Shown: positions 35,241 to 43,324 of the stretch, piece after piece | Numbering within the stretch: position 1 is the first letter of the stretch | How the letters are laid out: each line of letters begins with the position of its first letter | DNA from: Subtercola boreus | Lineage (GTDB): Bacteria > Actinomycetota > Actinomycetes > Actinomycetales > Microbacteriaceae | Assembly: GCF_003399635.1 (NCBI RefSeq) | Contig: NZ_NBXB01000019.1 | Span: forward strand, 1 to 55,177 | Reading direction: 5' to 3' | DNA length: 55,177 nt | Notes under the pieces: generated by a model | What the model saw: only the letters and a program-made list of their open reading frames with translations | The model's database searches: none | What the model was told of the DNA's origin: nothing | Made by a program: the position numbers and the translations under genes

Positions 35241-35798
35241 GTGACCGACAGCACCGCTCCCGGCTCGGACCAGCCCGACGGGATCTCCGCGGTCGACGTG
35301 CTGGCCGACGCCTTCACACGCGTGCTCGGTTCGGTGCACGGAGTGCTCCGCGGCGTCACGCCGACCGATCTCGCCGCTCGCATCGACCCGGGGGCCAACA
35401 CGATCGCGTGGATCGTCTGGCACATCGGCCGGGGGCAGGATGCCCAGGTCGCCGCCCTCGCCGGCACCGAGGAGGTCTACACCAGCGCCGGGTGGCACGA
35501 GAGGTTCGGGCTGCCCTTCCCCGCCTCCGCGAGTGGCTACGGGCAGAGCGCCTCCGACGTCGCAGCGCTCGACACCGTCACCGCAGACCTTCTCACCGGC
35601 TACGTCGAGGCGGTTCACGCCCGAACGCTCGAGGTCCTGGCCGGGCTCACGCCGGGCGAGCTGTCCCGCATTGTCGACGACTCGTTCGACCCGCCCGTCA
35701 CCCTCGCCGCGCGGCTCGTCAGCGTGGTGAACGACGGCACGCAACACGTCGGGCAGGCCTCGCTCGTGAAGGGGTTCGCGAGGCGCGCCCGGTCCTGA
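35241..35798 (+). CDS. DinB-like (DUF664-type) four-helix metalloprotein
   Basis: The 185-residue protein has histidines at DinB-type metal-binding positions: IVWHIGRGQDAQ, AGWHERFG and GTQHVGQAS. Such proteins include thiol-dependent S-transferases, mycothiol- or bacillithiol-dependent enzymes and proteins of unknown role. The GTG start lies 4 bases after the VOC gene, with GGGAG in that gene's last codons as a likely ribosome site. A detoxification role with the neighbouring VOC protein is inference only. Confidence 0.85.
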   Translation: MTDSTAPGSDQPDGISAVDVLADAFTRVLGSVHGVLRGVTPTDLAARIDPGANTIAWIVWHIGRGQDAQVAALAGTEEVYTSAGWHERFGLPFPASASGYGQSASDVAALDTVTADLLTGYVEAVHARTLEVLAGLTPGELSRIVDDSFDPPVTLAARLVSVVNDGTQHVGQASLVKGFARRARS

Positions 35799-35929
35799 CG
35801 ATCATCCACACGCCGTCCCCTCGCTGAGCGGGCGATCATCCGTTTCCCACCCGGCGTTCAGCCAATCGGGCAGGTTTCGCACTCCGAATGCGTTGGGCAG
35901 AAGGTAGGCAACACGTTGAAGGGAACACA

Positions 35930-36760
35930 ATGAAGGTCTGGTTCATCACGGGAACGTCAAGGGGCTTCGGCCACGAATGGGCTGAGGCTGCCCTCAAGCG
36001 CGGTGACAAGGTCGCGGCGACAGCGCGCAACACCGACTCGCTCAAGGATCTCGTCGAGAAGTACGGCGACAACATCCTGCCGATCTCGCTCGACGTCACC
36101 GACCGTGCGGCAGGTTTCGCCGCCGTCGCAGCGGCGCATGAGAAGTTCGGCCGGCTCGACGTCGTCATCAACAACGCAGGGTACGGTCACTTCGGATTCG
36201 TCGAGGAGATCACCGAAGACGAAGCTCGCGCACAGCTCGAGACAAACGTCTTCGGGGCGCTCTGGATCACGCAAGCGGCGCTGCCGTTCCTCCGCGCGCA
36301 GAAGAGCGGCCACATCATCCAGGTCTCGTCCATTGGCGGCATCTCCGCGTTCCCGCTGGTCGGCATCTACCACGCCTCCAAGTGGGCGCTCGAGGGCTTC
36401 AGCCAGTCGCTCGCACAGGAGGTCGCCGATTTCGGCATCAAGGTCACCCTGATCGAGCCTGGCGGGTTCTCCACCGACTGGGCCGGATCGTCGTCATCGA
36501 CTTCCGCCCCTCTCGCCGACTACGCCGAACTCCACACGAAGGTCGCGGAGGCGCGCACGTCCCGTAACGCAACGCCCGGTGACCCGGAGGCCTCGGCCGC
36601 AGCGATCCTGAAGGTCGTGGATGCCGACGAGCCGCCTCTTCGCGTCTTCTTCGGCAGCGGCCCGCTCGGCATCGCGAAAGCCGACTACGCCTCGCGGATC
36701 GAGACGTGGGAGAAGTGGAACGACGTCTCCGTGCTGGCGCAGGGCGGCTCGGACTCCTAG
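35930..36760 (+). CDS. short-chain dehydrogenase/reductase
   Basis: The 276-residue classical SDR has a TGTSRGFG cofactor loop at residues 8-15 and the NNAGYG motif. The catalytic serine lies in QVSSIGG and the YxxxK motif in YHASKWALEGF. The Arg/Lys-free glycine loop followed by basic residues suggests NADP(H). GAAGGGA at 35918-35924 precedes ATG 35930. It appears monocistronic, with an imperfect hairpin after the stop. The substrate cannot be inferred. Confidence 0.93.
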   Translation: MKVWFITGTSRGFGHEWAEAALKRGDKVAATARNTDSLKDLVEKYGDNILPISLDVTDRAAGFAAVAAAHEKFGRLDVVINNAGYGHFGFVEEITEDEARAQLETNVFGALWITQAALPFLRAQKSGHIIQVSSIGGISAFPLVGIYHASKWALEGFSQSLAQEVADFGIKVTLIEPGGFSTDWAGSSSSTSAPLADYAELHTKVAEARTSRNATPGDPEASAAAILKVVDADEPPLRVFFGSGPLGIAKADYASRIETWEKWNDVSVLAQGGSDS

Positions 36761-36770
36761 CCTGCCAACA

Positions 36771-36827
36771 CCACTGGCGGCCCGCCCGCGCCTCCACCTT
36801 CAGTGGGGCGGGGCGGGTGGCCAGCGG
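36771..36827 (+). repeat. imperfect GC-rich inverted repeat after the SDR gene
   Basis: CCACTGGCGGCCCGCCC pairs imperfectly with GGGCGGGTGGCCAGCGG across a ~12-nt loop. It lies 11 bases after the SDR stop and ends just before the next leaderless promoter. It is similar in size to the other long hairpins but has more mismatches. Confidence 0.5.
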
Positions 36828-36848
36828 ATGTTCGGCTAGCCTTTCGAC

Positions 36849-37349
36849 ATGGCGACACCCGACTTCGTGCTGGACCTCCGCAAGGCCGTCGGCCATGCCC
36901 CGCTCTGGCTGATCGGCACCACGGCCGTTCTGACCCGCGAGACGGAGGCGGGGCCGGAGCTCCTGCTCGTCAGGCGGAGCGACAACGGCGCGTGGACGCC
37001 CGTCACCGGAATCATCGACCCGCGCGAGGAGCCCGCCGACGCAGCGGCCCGCGAGACTCTCGAGGAGGCCGGCATCGTCGCCGTGGCCGAACGGCTCGCC
37101 TGGGTGCACACCATTCCTCGCGTCACCTACCCGAACGGCGACTAGGCCGACTACCTCGATTTCACGTTCCGTATGCGGTACCTCTCGGGCGAGCCGCACC
37201 CGGCCGATGAAGAGAACACGGATGCCCGTTGGTTCAGCGTGGACGCACTCCCGCCGATCTCCGCGAATATTCGGATGCGGATCGACCATGCGCTCGCCGA
37301 TGACGTCGCGACGGAGTTCGTCCGCGCGGTGGCCCGCCCCACGCCCTGA
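36849..37349 (+). pseudogene. Nudix hydrolase interrupted by an in-frame amber codon
   Basis: The frame opens MATPDFVLDLRKAVGHAP and carries a Nudix box (TGIIDPREEPADAAARETLEEAG). At 37143-37145 a TAG follows YPNGD. Reading through it, ADYLDFTFRMRYLSGEP and DARWFSVDALPP continue the fold for 67 more codons to TGA at 37347-37349, with no other damage. Related proteins read NGDQADYLD, so a single C-to-T change (CAG to TAG) explains the stop. The start has a leaderless -10 TAGCCT at 36837-36842, so transcription may continue. The truncated product would lack the last strands and is probably inactive. Confidence 0.88.
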
Positions 37350-37484
37350 CCCGGTCGATCTGACGCGGGCGACGCGGGGGACGCGCACAACCTGACCTGG
37401 GCGACCCCCGCCGGTTCGGCAACCGTTCACCGAACCCTCACCCGCGACATCCCGTGCCGCGGCCACAGAAGCGGCCGGGCTGCC

Positions 37485-37490
37485 TAGCAT
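37485..37490 (+). promoter_or_regulatory. -10 box upstream of a small convergent gene
   Basis: TAGCAT, followed 9-17 bases later by AGGAAGG (37501-37507), forms a plausible promoter plus ribosome site for the short frame at 37517. Confidence 0.45.
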
Positions 37491-37516
37491 CGGAGGCACA
37501 AGGAAGGATGCCCCCC

Positions 37517-37729
37517 ATGCCCGATCGCCCGCTCCCGATTCCTGACCAGCTCCTCCGTGCGCTCTGGCGTGTTGTCGAGCTGTCCGTCTTCATGGTGCTG
37601 ATCGTCAAGGATCGCCGTGTCCCCACCTGGAACAACCCCGCCGTCACCACCGGTCAGACTGTTCCGAACCACTCCGTCAGGGCCTCGACCACGCCCGCGC
37701 TGCTGCCGCAGCCCACCCAGGCCACGTAA
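37517..37729 (+). CDS. possible small membrane protein, overlaps the monooxygenase 3' end
   Basis: Seventy residues begin MPDRPLPIPDQLLRALWRVV, then ELSVFMVLIVKDRR forms a short hydrophobic segment. A -10 box and ribosome site precede it. Its last 25 codons run antisense over the end of the convergent monooxygenase gene, where the sequence looks non-native. The true protein may have been cut short. I do not recognise it. Confidence 0.4.
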   Translation: MPDRPLPIPDQLLRALWRVVELSVFMVLIVKDRRVPTWNNPAVTTGQTVPNHSVRASTTPALLPQPTQAT

Positions 37730-39183
37730 CCGTCGGGGCGCACCAGTACCGCCGTCGGCGGCTCGACGGCACCCAGCTCGGGGAGCTCCCAGCCGCCGCT
37801 GGCCCGAGCCCACACCAGACGCACCCGCTCCCGCCACGGGCCGGACGACTCCACTGAACCGCCGTCGAAGTCGATCAGCAGGGGCCGAGCTTCGTGCAGG
37901 AGGGTGAAGACTCGCACGCTAGACCCATCGGCCAGGAGCAGGTCGAGATCGGGCATCCGGCGCCCAAGAAGTGGATGATCGACACCCTCGGCCTCGCCCG
38001 ACCTGTAGTGCACCCCGAGGCCTGACAGACGCGCGCCGAACCGTCTGCGCCCGGCCTCGGTCGACAGCAGATCGGCCACAGACGCTGCCACCGCCTTCGA
38101 GCGGGCATCCGTCCGGCGGAGCGCCACCTGCGCCAGAGTGTCCTGCAGCACCGCGGCTCCGACCGGGTGACGCTCGCTCTGATACGTGTCGAACAGCGAC
38201 TCGGGCGACACGCCCGACACCACCTGCGCGAGCTTCCAGCCGAGGTTCATCGCGTCCTGCACGCCTATGTTGAGCCCTTGCCCGCCTGCGGGGTAGTGCA
38301 CATGGGCTGCGTCGCCGGCGAGCAGGATGCGCCCCGAGCGATACGTCGTGGCCTGGCGCGCGGCATCCGTGAAGCGCGAGATCCAGGTAGCGGAGCGTGC
38401 GCCAAAGTCGGTGCCCCACACCTCGCGCATCGCCGCGCGCACCTCGTCGAGGGTGGGCTCGCCGCCCTGGCGCAGCTCACTCTCGGTGACGACGACGCGG
38501 ATGGTCGACCGTCCCGGCTCGACGGGGCCGATTCCGTGCGTGCCGCGCTCGCCCTGCACCATGCCCCATGCCGGTTCGTCGGTGTATTCGACTTCGGCGA
38601 CGATGTTGCTGACCGTGGCATCCCACCCCTCGAACCCGATGCCCGCGCCCTTACGCACCAGACTCTGCCCTCCGTCGCAGCCGACGAGGTACTCGGCGCG
38701 CAGGCGCGAACCGTCGGCGAGATGCACGGTGACGCGCGGGTCGGCGTTCGGGGCGGCCTCGCTGGCCGCCGCCCCCTCCGCCTCCGCCCGCCCTGCGACC
38801 GCTTCGACCCCGATCACCTCGCTGCCATACCGGATCGTCACGCCGAGCTGGGCGAGCCACCCCGCGAGGATCGCCTCGACGCGGTTCTGCCAGAGCCCGA
38901 GGCCGTACGGATACCGCGTCGGAAAGTCGCTGATATCGAGAACGGTGCCGCCGAACAGCTGCGTCTGGGCGGGAGAGCCCTCGGCGATCATCCGGTCGGC
39001 GATGCCGCGTTGGTCGAACATCTCGATCGTGCGCGACTGCAGGCCACCCGCGCGCGATCCCTTCAGCATATGGTCGGGCCGGCGTTCGAGTAACGCCACG
39101 GGGATGCCCGCGAGCGCCAACTCGGCCGCGAGTACCATCCCGACCGGCCCCGCGCCGACAATCGCAACTGCACACTCTTCCAT
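37654..39183 (-). CDS. FAD-dependent aromatic monooxygenase (rifampicin-monooxygenase-like)
   Basis: The 509-residue group A flavoprotein monooxygenase has VAIVGAGPVGMVLAAELA at the N-terminus for FAD. The middle motif is YLVGCDGGQSLVRK. The second FAD motif ILLAGDAAHVHYPAGGQGLN and GVQDAMNLGWKLA follow, and the C-terminus is thioredoxin-like. The overall pattern, including SRAGGLQSRTIEMFDQRG, resembles rifampicin monooxygenases and polyketide hydroxylases. It would use NAD(P)H and O2 to hydroxylate an aromatic compound. GGAG lies before the ATG at 39183. Whether it inactivates an antibiotic is not shown by sequence. Confidence 0.92.
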   Translation of the reverse strand: MEECAVAIVGAGPVGMVLAAELALAGIPVALLERRPDHMLKGSRAGGLQSRTIEMFDQRGIADRMIAEGSPAQTQLFGGTVLDISDFPTRYPYGLGLWQNRVEAILAGWLAQLGVTIRYGSEVIGVEAVAGRAEAEGAAASEAAPNADPRVTVHLADGSRLRAEYLVGCDGGQSLVRKGAGIGFEGWDATVSNIVAEVEYTDEPAWGMVQGERGTHGIGPVEPGRSTIRVVVTESELRQGGEPTLDEVRAAMREVWGTDFGARSATWISRFTDAARQATTYRSGRILLAGDAAHVHYPAGGQGLNIGVQDAMNLGWKLAQVVSGVSPESLFDTYQSERHPVGAAVLQDTLAQVALRRTDARSKAVAASVADLLSTEAGRRRFGARLSGLGVHYRSGEAEGVDHPLLGRRMPDLDLLLADGSSVRVFTLLHEARPLLIDFDGGSVESSGPWRERVRLVWARASGGWELPELGAVEPPTAVLVRPDGYVAWVGCGSSAGVVEALTEWFGTV

Positions 39184-39237
39184 CGGAGGCTCCTGTTCCG
39201 GGGCCGGAACCGGCCCTCGGGGCAGTCTGCCGCAGCA

Positions 39238-39262
39238 GTGGGGTCTTGCGGCAAGCCCCCAC
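39238..39262 (-). terminator. short hairpin, possible transcription end
   Basis: Eleven-base arms (GTGGGGTCTTG with CAAGCCCCCAC, one mismatch) have a 3-nt loop. It lies 90 bases after the stop of the minus-strand gene ending at 39352. No U-run follows. Confidence 0.4.
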
Positions 39263-39351
39263 CCGGGCGATAATTTGGGTACGGCAGGGAGATGCTCTCC
39301 CTGCTTCTTCTCGTTGGGGGAACGGCACCTGACACATCCGAGCGTGGTAGC

Positions 39352-40011
39352 TCAGGCCCGGTCAGGCCCGAGGATCTGCTCTGCAACGCTGCTCGGCTCC
39401 GCACCGGCGATCCGCCCCGCCGCGAGCTGGCCGCGCACCTCGTGTTTGAGCGCCGCGAGCTCGTCGACGTCGAGGGTGCCAGCGTCGACCGCGGCGAGAG
39501 CCGCTTGCAGCCCTTGGTGCTGCTCGAAAGCACTCTTCGTGCCAGTCATCGCCGCGACCAGGACCTCGAGACTCCCGAGCTCCGGACGCCTCTGGATGAT
39601 CGCCAGCGCAGTGACACGCTTGCCCTCGTCGCGCGAGGTCGTCAACTTCCTCACGTCATCCCGCCGCAGCGCCGGCCTCTTGGCGAGCCGATGACCGCGG
39701 TCCACACTGGTCTGCAGGGCCGACGTTCTCCCGTTCCCGGTCGGCGCCCCCGCCCCGCCGCGTTCGGCCCCGGCGTGCCCCGCCCCGCCGAGCGCGGCCC
39801 CGGTGCTCACGGCCTGCGAAGCGGGCGATTCGGCTGCGGCGGTGAGACGGAGGGCCTCGTCCCGCAGACGCCGTGCCAGCACGACGTCGCCCGCCCCTTC
39901 AGCGACATCCGCCCCGATCAACCGTCGCCTGACCTCGCCGAGCGTCACTTCTGCCTGCGACAGCCGCGCAGCCGTGTCGTCCCGTCGTTGATCGTCTCTC
40001 CACTTGCGCAC
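39352..40011 (-). CDS. hypothetical helical protein
   Basis: The 219-residue protein starts MRKWRDDQRRDDTAARLSQ. An N-terminal helical part (RRLIGADVAEGAGDVVLARRL) joins through a Gly/Ala-rich link (residues ~70-95) to a second helical part (LGSLEVLVAAMTGTKSAFEQ). It has no membrane segment and no known domain. The GTG start is supported by -10 TAGCCT on the minus strand (40018-40023) with exactly six spacer bases, the leaderless pattern used by many neighbours. Confidence 0.7.
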   Translation of the reverse strand: MRKWRDDQRRDDTAARLSQAEVTLGEVRRRLIGADVAEGAGDVVLARRLRDEALRLTAAAESPASQAVSTGAALGGAGHAGAERGGAGAPTGNGRTSALQTSVDRGHRLAKRPALRRDDVRKLTTSRDEGKRVTALAIIQRRPELGSLEVLVAAMTGTKSAFEQHQGLQAALAAVDAGTLDVDELAALKHEVRGQLAAGRIAGAEPSSVAEQILGPDRA

Positions 40012-40167
40012 CTGCTCAGGCTATCCGCCGGCAACCGCCGAGCACCGCCACTCTTCCCGTTCCCCGCTCGCGGTCGATGCTCATCGGCTCGGGAGTTCCG
40101 GTCTGTGATACGGCTGCGGAGCGACGAAAACTCCCGTGTCGATCCGCCGCGGCCGGCCGGAGGCGGG

Positions 40168-40216
40168 GCGGGTGGCAGGGCGGATGACGGCTGGGCGGCC
40201 GCGGGTGGCAGGGCGG
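40168..40216 (+). repeat. 16-bp direct repeat in spacer
   Basis: GCGGGTGGCAGGGCGG occurs at 40168-40183 and again at 40201-40216 in the G-rich spacer just after the epimerase stop. Nothing else is visible in this 212-base gap. Confidence 0.7.
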
Positions 40217-40223
40217 GTGGGCG

Positions 40224-41183
40224 TCAGGCGAGGCCGAGGGCGCGGAGCGACTCCGCGGTCTCGACGATCGTCTCCTCGGCCGGGCGGGGGCGGAAGCCGA
40301 GCTCCCGCTTCGCGCGGTCGTTGTGGATGACCAGCGGCGCCGGCTCGTCACCCGGCACCTCTTCGGTCGGCACCCGCGACGCGAACGCGCCGAGCCGTTC
40401 GCGCAGAACGTTCGCCACATCGAGGAACGTGCGCGTCGGCCCATCCGCGAGGGCGAGGTAGCGCCTGCCGGCCGCGCCCGGCGTGTTCATCGCCGCGATG
40501 TGGAGGGTGGCGACATCCCGTACGTCCGCGATGCCGAAGCGCTGCCGCGGCACCCGCGCGAGAGCCCCGCTGAGCATCCCGGTGAAGAACTGCAGCGATG
40601 AGCGCGCGTCGACGGTCAGCGTGGGTCCGGCGATCCACGTCGGGTTGACGACGACCAGGGAGGTGTCGCCGCCTTCCCGCTCAACGAAGTCCCAGGCGGC
40701 CCGTTCGGCGACCGTCTTCGACAGGGGGTACGGCGCGAGGCCGGGCGTGGACGGGTCGGTCCAGTCGTCTTCGTCGTAGTCGCGCACGGGTTTCGGCGAG
40801 TATCCGATCGCAGCGAACGATGACGTCAGCACGACCCGGCGCGCACCGGCGTCGCGTGCGGCACGCAGCATCCGCAACGCCCCGTCGCGCGCCGGAATGA
40901 CCACCTCGTCGGGAACCGTCGCCAGCACCATTGGCGACGCCAGGTGGTAGACGTCGGCGATACCGCGGGCGGCGGATGCCCAACCCTCGTCGTCGGTGAG
41001 GCTGGCATACACGATCTCGAGCCCGGCGTCATCGGCTCCAGCCCGAGCGAGCGCCGCCCGCAGCCCCGCTTCGCTCCCGGGGGTGCGGATCGTCGTCCGT
41101 ACCTCGGTGCCCCCCAGCAGCAGATCGGCGATGAGGCGCGTCGCGAGGTACCCGGAGCCGCCGGTCACCAGCACGCGGCTCAT
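40224..41183 (-). CDS. NAD(P)-dependent epimerase/reductase, dihydroflavonol-reductase-like
   Basis: The 319-residue extended SDR begins MSRVLVTGGSGYLATRLIADLL (Rossmann loop). Its catalytic YPLSK motif is preceded by VLTSSFAAIGY, and VVNPTWIAGPTL follows. It resembles aldehyde or dihydroflavonol reductases of the extended SDR group, which reduce a carbonyl with NADPH. The start overlaps the stop of the MerR gene by 4 bases (ATGA), so the regulator and this enzyme form one operon and the enzyme's substrate may be the regulator's inducer. Confidence 0.92.
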   Translation of the reverse strand: MSRVLVTGGSGYLATRLIADLLLGGTEVRTTIRTPGSEAGLRAALARAGADDAGLEIVYASLTDDEGWASAARGIADVYHLASPMVLATVPDEVVIPARDGALRMLRAARDAGARRVVLTSSFAAIGYSPKPVRDYDEDDWTDPSTPGLAPYPLSKTVAERAAWDFVEREGGDTSLVVVNPTWIAGPTLTVDARSSLQFFTGMLSGALARVPRQRFGIADVRDVATLHIAAMNTPGAAGRRYLALADGPTRTFLDVANVLRERLGAFASRVPTEEVPGDEPAPLVIHNDRAKRELGFRPRPAEETIVETAESLRALGLA

Positions 41184-41620
41184 GCGAACACCGCTTCGAG
41201 CTCGCCGAGCATGGCGTTCACCCGCGCGGATGCCGCAGCCTCGGCCTCCGCGTCACCCCGGTCACGGGCATCCCAGAGCCCCGCCTTCGCTTCGAGGTAG
41301 CGGAGGTGCACGTTCAGCGTCGCGATCTCGCGCTCGATGCGAACGGCGTGCCGGTTCAGGATGTCGCGCTGCTCGCCCGCGGCCTCACGGCCCTTGGCGC
41401 GGTTCGCCTGGTACGTGCGCATGTCCTCGATGCCGACGCCCATCGCGCGGAGGCAGGCGAGTACTTGCAGGTCGTCGAGATCGCGCTCGCGGTAGCGGCG
41501 GTGACCGCTCCGCTCGTCGCGGGCGATCGGGCCGATCAGCCCGACCTCTTCGTAGTAGCGGAGCGTCGGTTCGCTGAGCCTGCTGCGCTGCGCTGCATTC
41601 TGGATGGTCACAAGTGTCAT
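41180..41620 (-). CDS. MerR-family transcriptional regulator
   Basis: The 146-residue regulator has the MerR DNA-binding domain TIQNAAQRSRLSEPTLRYYE, then VGLIGPIARDERSGHRRY and an antiparallel coiled coil. The C-terminal sensor part is short and has no Cys cluster, so a small organic inducer is likelier than a metal. The promoter directly upstream has the typical MerR layout: -35 TTGACC, a 19-bp spacer with a dyad, and -10 TCTGAT lying six bases before ATG 41620. Autoregulation of the two-gene operon is therefore likely. Confidence 0.94.
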   Translation of the reverse strand: MTLVTIQNAAQRSRLSEPTLRYYEEVGLIGPIARDERSGHRRYRERDLDDLQVLACLRAMGVGIEDMRTYQANRAKGREAAGEQRDILNRHAVRIEREIATLNVHLRYLEAKAGLWDARDRGDAEAEAAASARVNAMLGELEAVFA

Positions 41621-41626
41621 GCTGCA

Positions 41627-41657
41627 ATCAGAACAGACTTCAAGCGCTTGAGGTCAA
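41627..41657 (-). promoter_or_regulatory. MerR-type operator-promoter (19-bp spacer, SoxR-like dyad)
   Basis: On the minus strand TTGACC (41657-41652) and TCTGAT (41632-41627) are 19 bp apart, the long spacer that MerR proteins need. The spacer region holds the dyad ACCTCAAGC-GCTTGAAGT (41654-41637), with one mismatch between halves. The half-site ACCTCAAG is the one known from SoxR operators. Confidence 0.8.
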
Positions 41658-41721
41658 GCGTGTCGCTACAGGGCTCTGCATGGGCATGCCCGCCCGTGCC
41701 GAGGCTGTCGGGCGGCCGAGA

Positions 41722-41949
41722 TCAGGGATGCTCGCCGTTGGCGGCCTCCTCGATCCAGTCCGTCGCGCGGTCGGAGAGGAAGAACCCGTTCGGCCCGCTC
41801 TCCCCGACCCACCACGCGTCCGAGGTGACGACCCCACCGGCGGCGGTGATCTGCTCCACCAGGTGCGACGGCAGGGCATCGCCGTTGTTCGCCATCAGCC
41901 ATGCACGCGCATCCTCGGCCAGCTTCGGCCACCATTCTGCAATGTCCAT
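41722..41949 (-). CDS. small hypothetical protein
   Basis: The 75-residue protein begins MDIAEWWPKLAEDARAWLM and includes WWVGESGPNGFFLSDRATDW. It is rich in Trp and acidic residues, with no membrane segment. AAGG lies 9 bases before the ATG. Function unknown. Confidence 0.7.
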   Translation of the reverse strand: MDIAEWWPKLAEDARAWLMANNGDALPSHLVEQITAAGGVVTSDAWWVGESGPNGFFLSDRATDWIEEAANGEHP

Positions 41950-42096
41950 GCGCGTAGCCTTGCACGTGCACGCCGACTTCGGTCGGGTCGTGGATGATTC
42001 GCCCCCCGTTGCCCGACAATGGACTCATGAGCGAGCCGCGCCACCGCATCTTCAGCGCCAGTTTCGCGAGCCTCGATCCTACGTGCCTGATCCCCG

Positions 42097-42447
42097 TCAG
42101 CTGCGCGCTGCCAGAACGCAGAACTCGTTGCCCTCGGGGTCGGCCAAAACCACCCACGGCGTATCGCCCTGCCCGATGTCGACGCGCTGGGCACCCATCG
42201 ACAGCAGCCGCTCGACCTCCGCCGCTTGGTCATCCGGCACGAAGTCGAAGTGCAGCCGATTCTTGCCCCGTCTCTCGTCGGGCGAATTCAGGAACAGCAG
42301 TGTCGGCTTCGACCCGTCAGGGTTCTGAAGTTCCAGCTCCCCTTCGCTCTCGTCGATCACGTTCCATCCCAGGGCGGCCTCCCACCAGTGGCCGAGTGTG
42401 CGGAAGTCGTGGCAGTCCACGACGATCTCTTCGAACTTCAGCGTCAT
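42097..42447 (-). CDS. VOC-family (glyoxalase-like) protein
   Basis: The 116-residue single-module VOC protein has the typical VVDCHDFRTLGHWWEAALGW opening, NRLHFDFVPDD and VLADPEGNEFCVL. These supply metal ligands (His, Glu) in related dioxygenases and glyoxalases. ATG 42447 has -10 TAGCGT six bases upstream (42459-42454), a leaderless arrangement. The role is unknown; resistance or detoxification are common in this fold. Confidence 0.9.
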   Translation of the reverse strand: MTLKFEEIVVDCHDFRTLGHWWEAALGWNVIDESEGELELQNPDGSKPTLLFLNSPDERRGKNRLHFDFVPDDQAAEVERLLSMGAQRVDIGQGDTPWVVLADPEGNEFCVLAARS

Positions 42448-42704
42448 GCGTCCACGCTATCCGGCGCGAACGACTTCGGCGAGAGCGCGTGCTACCCGCC
42501 GCAGTCACCCCGCGTGGAGACCACTGCTACAGATTCGCGGAACTCGTCCTCCCTGAGGAGGGCTTTGTGCTCATGATCGCCGGCCACCCGGACATCTTCG
42601 AGAAACGGTACGCGCTCAGGCTTCCGAAGGTCGCCTGACCGTCAAGCGGCGACGACGAGGCCTACCGTCCGAACGCCTCCCTGGCTATCGAGAACGTGAC
42701 AACC

Positions 42705-43238
42705 TCAGTCCCAGTCGAGGTAGTCCTCGATCGCCCAGGCGGTCTCCCCGGCCCGCGTCTCCGGGAACCGGTGACCCCCGCCTTCGATGTCGACGACGCT
42801 CACCAGTCCCGGAGCTGAATCGCGCAGGGCCGTCCCGTTGGACGGGGGAGTGGCGTCGTCGTCGCTCGCCTGCACGACGAGCACGGGAATGCCCTCAGCC
42901 AGCGCCGGCGCCCCCTCAGTCACACCCAGCAGCAGCACGCCGTTCACGCGATCGTGGTTCTCGATGGCGACGGTACGGGCGACGGCTCCGCCGCTGCCGT
43001 GGCCACCGATCCACGCATGTTCGATATCGAGACTGTCGAGCACGTCGACGACATCCTGTGCCGTGTCGGTCTCGATGCGCACCACGCGAAAGTCTGCTGC
43101 GGAGACCAGGTGGGAGATCGTTCCCAGGCCATCGAGGTCGGATCCCTGGTCGGCCACGAGCACGAGTGCGGGGCCCGCCCCTTCAACCGCAAATGCGAAG
43201 GATCGCTCGCCCGACGTGAATATCTGTTTCTCGCTCAT
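42705..43238 (-). CDS. alpha/beta-hydrolase-fold protein
   Basis: The 177-residue protein has the nucleophile elbow GGHGSGGAVAR, with Ser in GHGSG. IPVLVVQASDDDATPP may hold the acid, and GGGHRFPE the catalytic His. It lacks most of a lid domain and is shorter than usual esterases (~250). ATG 43238 has -10 TATATT (43251-43246) with a 7-base spacer, so a leaderless transcript is likely. An upstream TTG at 43247 is disfavoured for that reason. The substrate is unknown. Confidence 0.85.
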   Translation of the reverse strand: MSEKQIFTSGERSFAFAVEGAGPALVLVADQGSDLDGLGTISHLVSAADFRVVRIETDTAQDVVDVLDSLDIEHAWIGGHGSGGAVARTVAIENHDRVNGVLLLGVTEGAPALAEGIPVLVVQASDDDATPPSNGTALRDSAPGLVSVVDIEGGGHRFPETRAGETAWAIEDYLDWD

Positions 43239-43324
43239 TACTCCCAATATACGAGAGCACGCCGCCCGCTGCGCTCACCGATGCCCCTTGCCCTTCCGAC
43301 AGCGGAAGTGGGCTCGTCTCCTGC

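Noticed and set aside
42542-42638. + strand frame ending LVLPEEGFVLMIAGHPDIFEKRYALRLPKVA in parts (42542-42638)
   Set aside because: About 30 codons look protein-like and could be a gene tail, but there is no start, no family recognised and no upstream partner, so it is not listed as a feature.
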